From Acinetobacter lwoffii (GTDB lineage Bacteria > Pseudomonadota > Gammaproteobacteria > Pseudomonadales > Moraxellaceae), in assembly GCF_002321025.1 (NCBI RefSeq), contig NZ_DCLL01000027.1, positions 1-64,000 of the forward strand: a stretch of DNA of 64,000 nt, in the 5' to 3' direction. Each line of letters begins with the position of its first letter. Within the stretch, counting starts at the first letter, position 1. The notes under the pieces are model-generated. The model saw nothing but the letters and a program-made list of their open reading frames with translations. It was not told the origin of the DNA and searched no databases. Shown one piece after another: positions 61,470 to 64,000 of this stretch. Position numbers and translations under genes: made by a program.

Positions 61470-62444
61470 TTAGTTGTGGTAGCTGGTCACAAGATCAACT
61501 TCGTTTTTAGAACCAATGATCACTGGCACACGTTGATGTAGATCTGTCGGTTCAATCTCAAGAATACGGGCACGACCTGTAGTCGATGCACCACCAGCCT
61601 GTTCCATGAGCATGCTCATTGGGTTGGCTTCGTACATTAAACGTAGACGGCCAGCTTTAGCCGGATCTTTAAGGTCGTATGGATACATGAAGATACCGCT
61701 ACGGCAAAGAATACGGTGAATATCGCCCACCATACAGGCAACCCAGCGCATATTGAAGTCTTTTTCACGCGGGCCAGTTTTGCCAGCTAACAATTCATCG
61801 ATATAACGCTGTACTGGTGCTTCCCAATGACGCTGATTCGACGCATTGATCGCATATTCTTTGGTATCTGCAGCTACCTGAATGGCTTCAGAAGTCAGCA
61901 GGAATTCTTGAGTCTCAGGGTCATAGGTAAAGAACACTACGCCTGCACCGACCGTCAATGCCAACATGGTTGACGGGCCATAAAGCACATAACCTGCAGC
62001 TACCTGATGAACACCGGCTTGCATAAAGTCTTCTGTCTGAGTCACGGCATTTTTCGCAGGAAGAATCGAGAAAATGGTACCCACACACATATTGATGTCG
62101 ATATTGCTTGAACCGTCTAGCGGATCGAACAATACCAGAAATTGACCATTTTCTTGTGCAGGGGTGAATTCATCCAGTTCTTCTGAGGCCAAACCACCCA
62201 CATTTGGATGTTGCTGCAAGGCATCAATCAAATAGTCATTAGAAATGACATCCAGTTTCTTTTGTTCTTCGCCTTGAACGTTTTCATGCTGTGCACTTCC
62301 CAATACACCCGCTAAAGCACCTTTTTGCAGTAATTGATCAATGTCTTTGCAAGTGTTTGCAATCGTTTCAATAACTTGTGCAAGTTCAGGTGTGAGATTC
62401 CCGCTTTGTTGTTGTAAAAACTGGGATAAAGTGCGGTATGACAT
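61470..62444 (-). CDS. fbp: Fructose-1,6-bisphosphatase class 1
   Basis: This 324-residue gluconeogenic enzyme hydrolyses fructose-1,6-bisphosphate. The metal-binding signature is LFDPLDGSSNIDIN with a preceding LASEELDEF. C-terminal YDLKDPAKAGRLRLMYEANPMSMLMEQAGG is partly typical of class 1. The ATG at 62444 has GGAG upstream; a TTG five codons before is less likely. Fits an organism that grows mainly on organic acids. Confidence 0.97.
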   Translation of the reverse strand: MSYRTLSQFLQQQSGNLTPELAQVIETIANTCKDIDQLLQKGALAGVLGSAQHENVQGEEQKKLDVISNDYLIDALQQHPNVGGLASEELDEFTPAQENGQFLVLFDPLDGSSNIDINMCVGTIFSILPAKNAVTQTEDFMQAGVHQVAAGYVLYGPSTMLALTVGAGVVFFTYDPETQEFLLTSEAIQVAADTKEYAINASNQRHWEAPVQRYIDELLAGKTGPREKDFNMRWVACMVGDIHRILCRSGIFMYPYDLKDPAKAGRLRLMYEANPMSMLMEQAGGASTTGRARILEIEPTDLHQRVPVIIGSKNEVDLVTSYHN

Positions 62445-62562
62445 AGGGGGAAACTCCAAGACTTAAATCGGGAAAAAATGATCAAAACGATATGCGGCTA
62501 TATTTTAGATGAGAACGTACTAAAAGAAAAATTAAACTGGATTATTTGTATCGATTTTGCCC

Positions 62563-62590
62563 TTGCAACTCCTGCGGAAAGTGCTATGTT
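62563..62590 (+). promoter_or_regulatory. Probable promoter of the 61-residue protein gene
   Basis: TTGCAA (62563-62568) and TATGTT (62585-62590) are 16 bases apart, and the -10 is extended by TGC. The ATG follows 35 bases later. Confidence 0.5.
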
Positions 62591-62625
62591 GAAGACAAAG
62601 GAAAATTGAGAATAGGAGCACAGAT

Positions 62626-62811
62626 ATGACAACATTGAAGTTTGATGCGACTCCAACGCCAAGCGAAGGCATTACTTTAGATGATATCTCTGAAGACAAG
62701 ATGAAAGAAGCCTGGCGGGATTATGAAGCAAAACCAGAGTACAAACAATTCAATAAACATGACATGATCGAATCGATGCATCCGGCTGAACAGGATCAGC
62801 TTCCAAAGTAG
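62626..62811 (+). CDS. Small acidic hypothetical protein (61 residues)
   Basis: This short soluble protein, with no signal peptide, is rich in aspartate, glutamate and lysine (DDISEDKMKEAWRDYEAKPEY). It has AGGAG 9 bases before its ATG, a plausible promoter and a strong terminator behind it, so it is probably expressed. I do not recognise the family. It converges on pal. Confidence 0.75.
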   Translation: MTTLKFDATPTPSEGITLDDISEDKMKEAWRDYEAKPEYKQFNKHDMIESMHPAEQDQLPK

Positions 62812-62835
62812 ACCGATTCTTTCATTGAAGCCAAT

Positions 62836-62863
62836 AAAAAGCACTCATGATTGAGTGCTTTTT
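62836..62863. terminator. Bidirectional terminator before pal
   Basis: AAAAAGCACTCA-TGAT-TGAGTGCTTTTT is a perfect 12-bp stem with T tracts on both strands. It lies between convergent genes. Confidence 0.94.
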
Positions 62864-62890
62864 ATTTGATGAAAGCATCATGAATGAAAA

Positions 62891-63463
62891 TTATTTCAAC
62901 AATGGTGGTACTGCTTCATAATTAATTTCTACACGGCGGTTTTCTTTCCATGCATTTTCATCATGGCCCGCATTGATTGGCATTTCCTTGCCATAGCTGA
63001 CTGCTTCTAATTGACCAGGATTAACACCCGTCGTCACCAGGAAGCTTTCTACTGCTTTGGCACGACGCTCGCCAAGTGCCATGTTGTATTCACGAGTACC
63101 GCGTTCATCGGTATGGCCGGTGAGTGCTACACGTGAATTGGCATTGGCCATCAGGAACTGCGCATGGGCTTGCAGCGTATTTAAATCTTCATTGCTGAGT
63201 TCAGTACTGTCATAGTCAAAATGCACCACGCGTTTTGCCAAGAATGCTTTATTTTCTGCAGTAACGCCTTTTGCAGAAGCACCTGCCATGTTTTGTGCAT
63301 TCAGTGCTGCATCTTCACTTAGGCCTGCAGTATTCACAGTTGTTGTACCAGTCGTATCTAAACCGCCCGTTTGAACTTCAGCTGCAGGCTTACGGCTCGC
63401 ACAACCTGTCATGACAACCGCTGCTGCTAAAAGTGGCAAGGCAAATAATTTTACTTTGTTCAT
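62891..63463 (-). CDS. pal: Peptidoglycan-associated lipoprotein
   Basis: This 190-residue outer-membrane lipoprotein belongs to the Tol-Pal system, which constricts the envelope at division. The lipobox is VMTGC (cysteine about residue 21). An OmpA-like peptidoglycan-binding domain follows (about 80-185, with VHFDYDSTELS, LTGHTDERGTREYN and GERRAKAV). Of three in-frame ATGs, the one at 63463 is chosen: GGAG stands 6-7 bases before it. It follows tolB by about 40 bases. Confidence 0.97.
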   Translation of the reverse strand: MNKVKLFALPLLAAAVVMTGCASRKPAAEVQTGGLDTTGTTTVNTAGLSEDAALNAQNMAGASAKGVTAENKAFLAKRVVHFDYDSTELSNEDLNTLQAHAQFLMANANSRVALTGHTDERGTREYNMALGERRAKAVESFLVTTGVNPGQLEAVSYGKEMPINAGHDENAWKENRRVEINYEAVPPLLK

Positions 63464-63517
63464 CTTCATCTCCATGAAGTTTGATTATGGGGTAAAGGGT
63501 TTATCAATATAAAAATG

Positions 63518-64000
63518 TTATTTGGGTGCCCAAGCCGGTTCACGGACTTCGCCCGTTTCACTTGGCAAATTCATACGGAAGCGGCCATCCAGCGACATGA
63601 TTGACAAGAGTCCACGTGCCCCTTCACGGGTGGCATAGACTACCATCTGGCCATTTGGCGAGAAGCTTGGCGATTCGTCCAGCGTCGTTGGTGTCAAAAT
63701 GTTGTTCACACCAGAGGTCATGTCCTGAACCGCAACTCGATAGTTACTGCCGCTTGGACGATGAACTAATGCAAGTTTTTTACCATCTGCGCTCAGCGTG
63801 CCGCGCGCGTTGAATGCACCACGGAAGGTCAGGCGTTTATTGCTACTTGATTCAAGATCATGGCGGTAAATTTGTGGAGAACCGCCACGGTCAGAAGTGA
63901 AAATAAAAGATTTTCCATCTGGCGAATAACGTGCTTCAGTATCAATGGCACTGTCATTGGTCATGCGTTGTAGCTGACGCGTTTCCAGATTCATCTGGTA
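63518..64000 (-). CDS. tolB: Tol-Pal system protein TolB, C-terminal part (cut by window end)
   Basis: The last 161 or so residues of the periplasmic beta-propeller protein TolB. Repeated blades are visible as ARYSPDGKSFIFTSDRGG, GTLSADGKKLAL and PSFSPNGQMVVYATREG, ending in EPAWAPK. The rest lies beyond position 64000. pal follows on the same strand, as in the standard tolB-pal order. Confidence 0.95.
   Translation of the reverse strand, partial: YQMNLETRQLQRMTNDSAIDTEARYSPDGKSFIFTSDRGGSPQIYRHDLESSSNKRLTFRGAFNARGTLSADGKKLALVHRPSGSNYRVAVQDMTSGVNNILTPTTLDESPSFSPNGQMVVYATREGARGLLSIMSLDGRFRMNLPSETGEVREPAWAPK

Noticed and set aside
1..64000. CRISPR arrays, tRNA/rRNA genes, insertion sequences or prophage
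   Set aside because: I looked through the intergenic regions and saw no regularly spaced repeats, no cloverleaf-like conserved T-arm sequences, no transposase frames and no phage genes. A tRNAscan and ISfinder search would settle it.

Overview
This 64 kb window reads as chromosomal DNA of a gammaproteobacterium of the genus Acinetobacter, probably not A. baumannii. I infer this from the moderately low GC content, a single LolF-type permease followed by lolD, the GyrA quinolone-determining region numbered S81/E85, the order lptM-lysA-dapF-hydrolase-xerC, and several short proteins of a type common in that genus. No rRNA, tRNA, CRISPR array, insertion sequence, integrase of a mobile element or phage module was seen. 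Nearly all of it is core genome.

Layout. Positions 1-7.6 kb (minus strand) hold cca, the malic enzyme maeB, a large membrane PAS-GGDEF-EAL protein and rsmE. Positions 7.6-10.2 kb are a methionine-cycle block, metF and ahcY, headed by a clear S-adenosylhomocysteine (SAH) riboswitch and its promoter. A solitary AT-rich SLATT-type membrane protein is divergent from it. Positions 10.9-17.3 kb carry a Sel1-repeat protein, a Fur-box-preceded operon (DUF3649, PepSY-TM, DUF3325), a Tim44-like protein with a coding A10 tract, and radA. Positions 17.3-20.4 kb encode two divergent amino-acid transporters. Positions 20.5-24.5 kb are the lptM-lysA-dapF and hydrolase-xerC cluster. Positions 25.3-28.9 kb hold an Lrp-type regulator divergent from a LysE exporter, then etfBA behind a long AT-rich regulatory region. 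Positions 29.9-33 kb carry gyrA with an unusually long C-terminal domain.

Positions 33.4-38.3 kb form a tightly coupled tripartite exporter operon (TolC, HlyD, two ABC-2 permeases) with no ATPase gene. serC, a small membrane protein too short for usual ORF cut-offs, and several conserved unknowns follow. Positions 42.9-48.9 kb carry a PilZ protein divergent from lolF-lolD, then comEC and an LpxL-type acyltransferase. Positions 49-54.8 kb hold an S49 peptidase, a hydrolase, purN/purM, a PerM-family membrane protein and hda. Positions 54.8-59.1 kb are a two-gene operon of large secreted CSLREA-domain proteins with GlyGly-CTERM-like tails. Positions 59.1-60.5 kb are a sigma factor/anti-sigma/DUF3106 operon. 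The end holds a TrmH-type RNA methyltransferase, fbp, a small acidic protein, pal and the 3' part of tolB.

The points most worth following up are the SAH riboswitch with its promoter, the paired CSLREA/GlyGly-CTERM surface proteins next to an ECF system, the A10 tract in the Tim44-like gene, the stand-alone SLATT protein, the enlarged GyrA C-terminal domain, the ATPase-less exporter operon, and a terminator-like hairpin that holds the cca Shine-Dalgarno sequence. I did not find a complete, clearly undescribed multi-gene system. The CSLREA pair is the nearest candidate.
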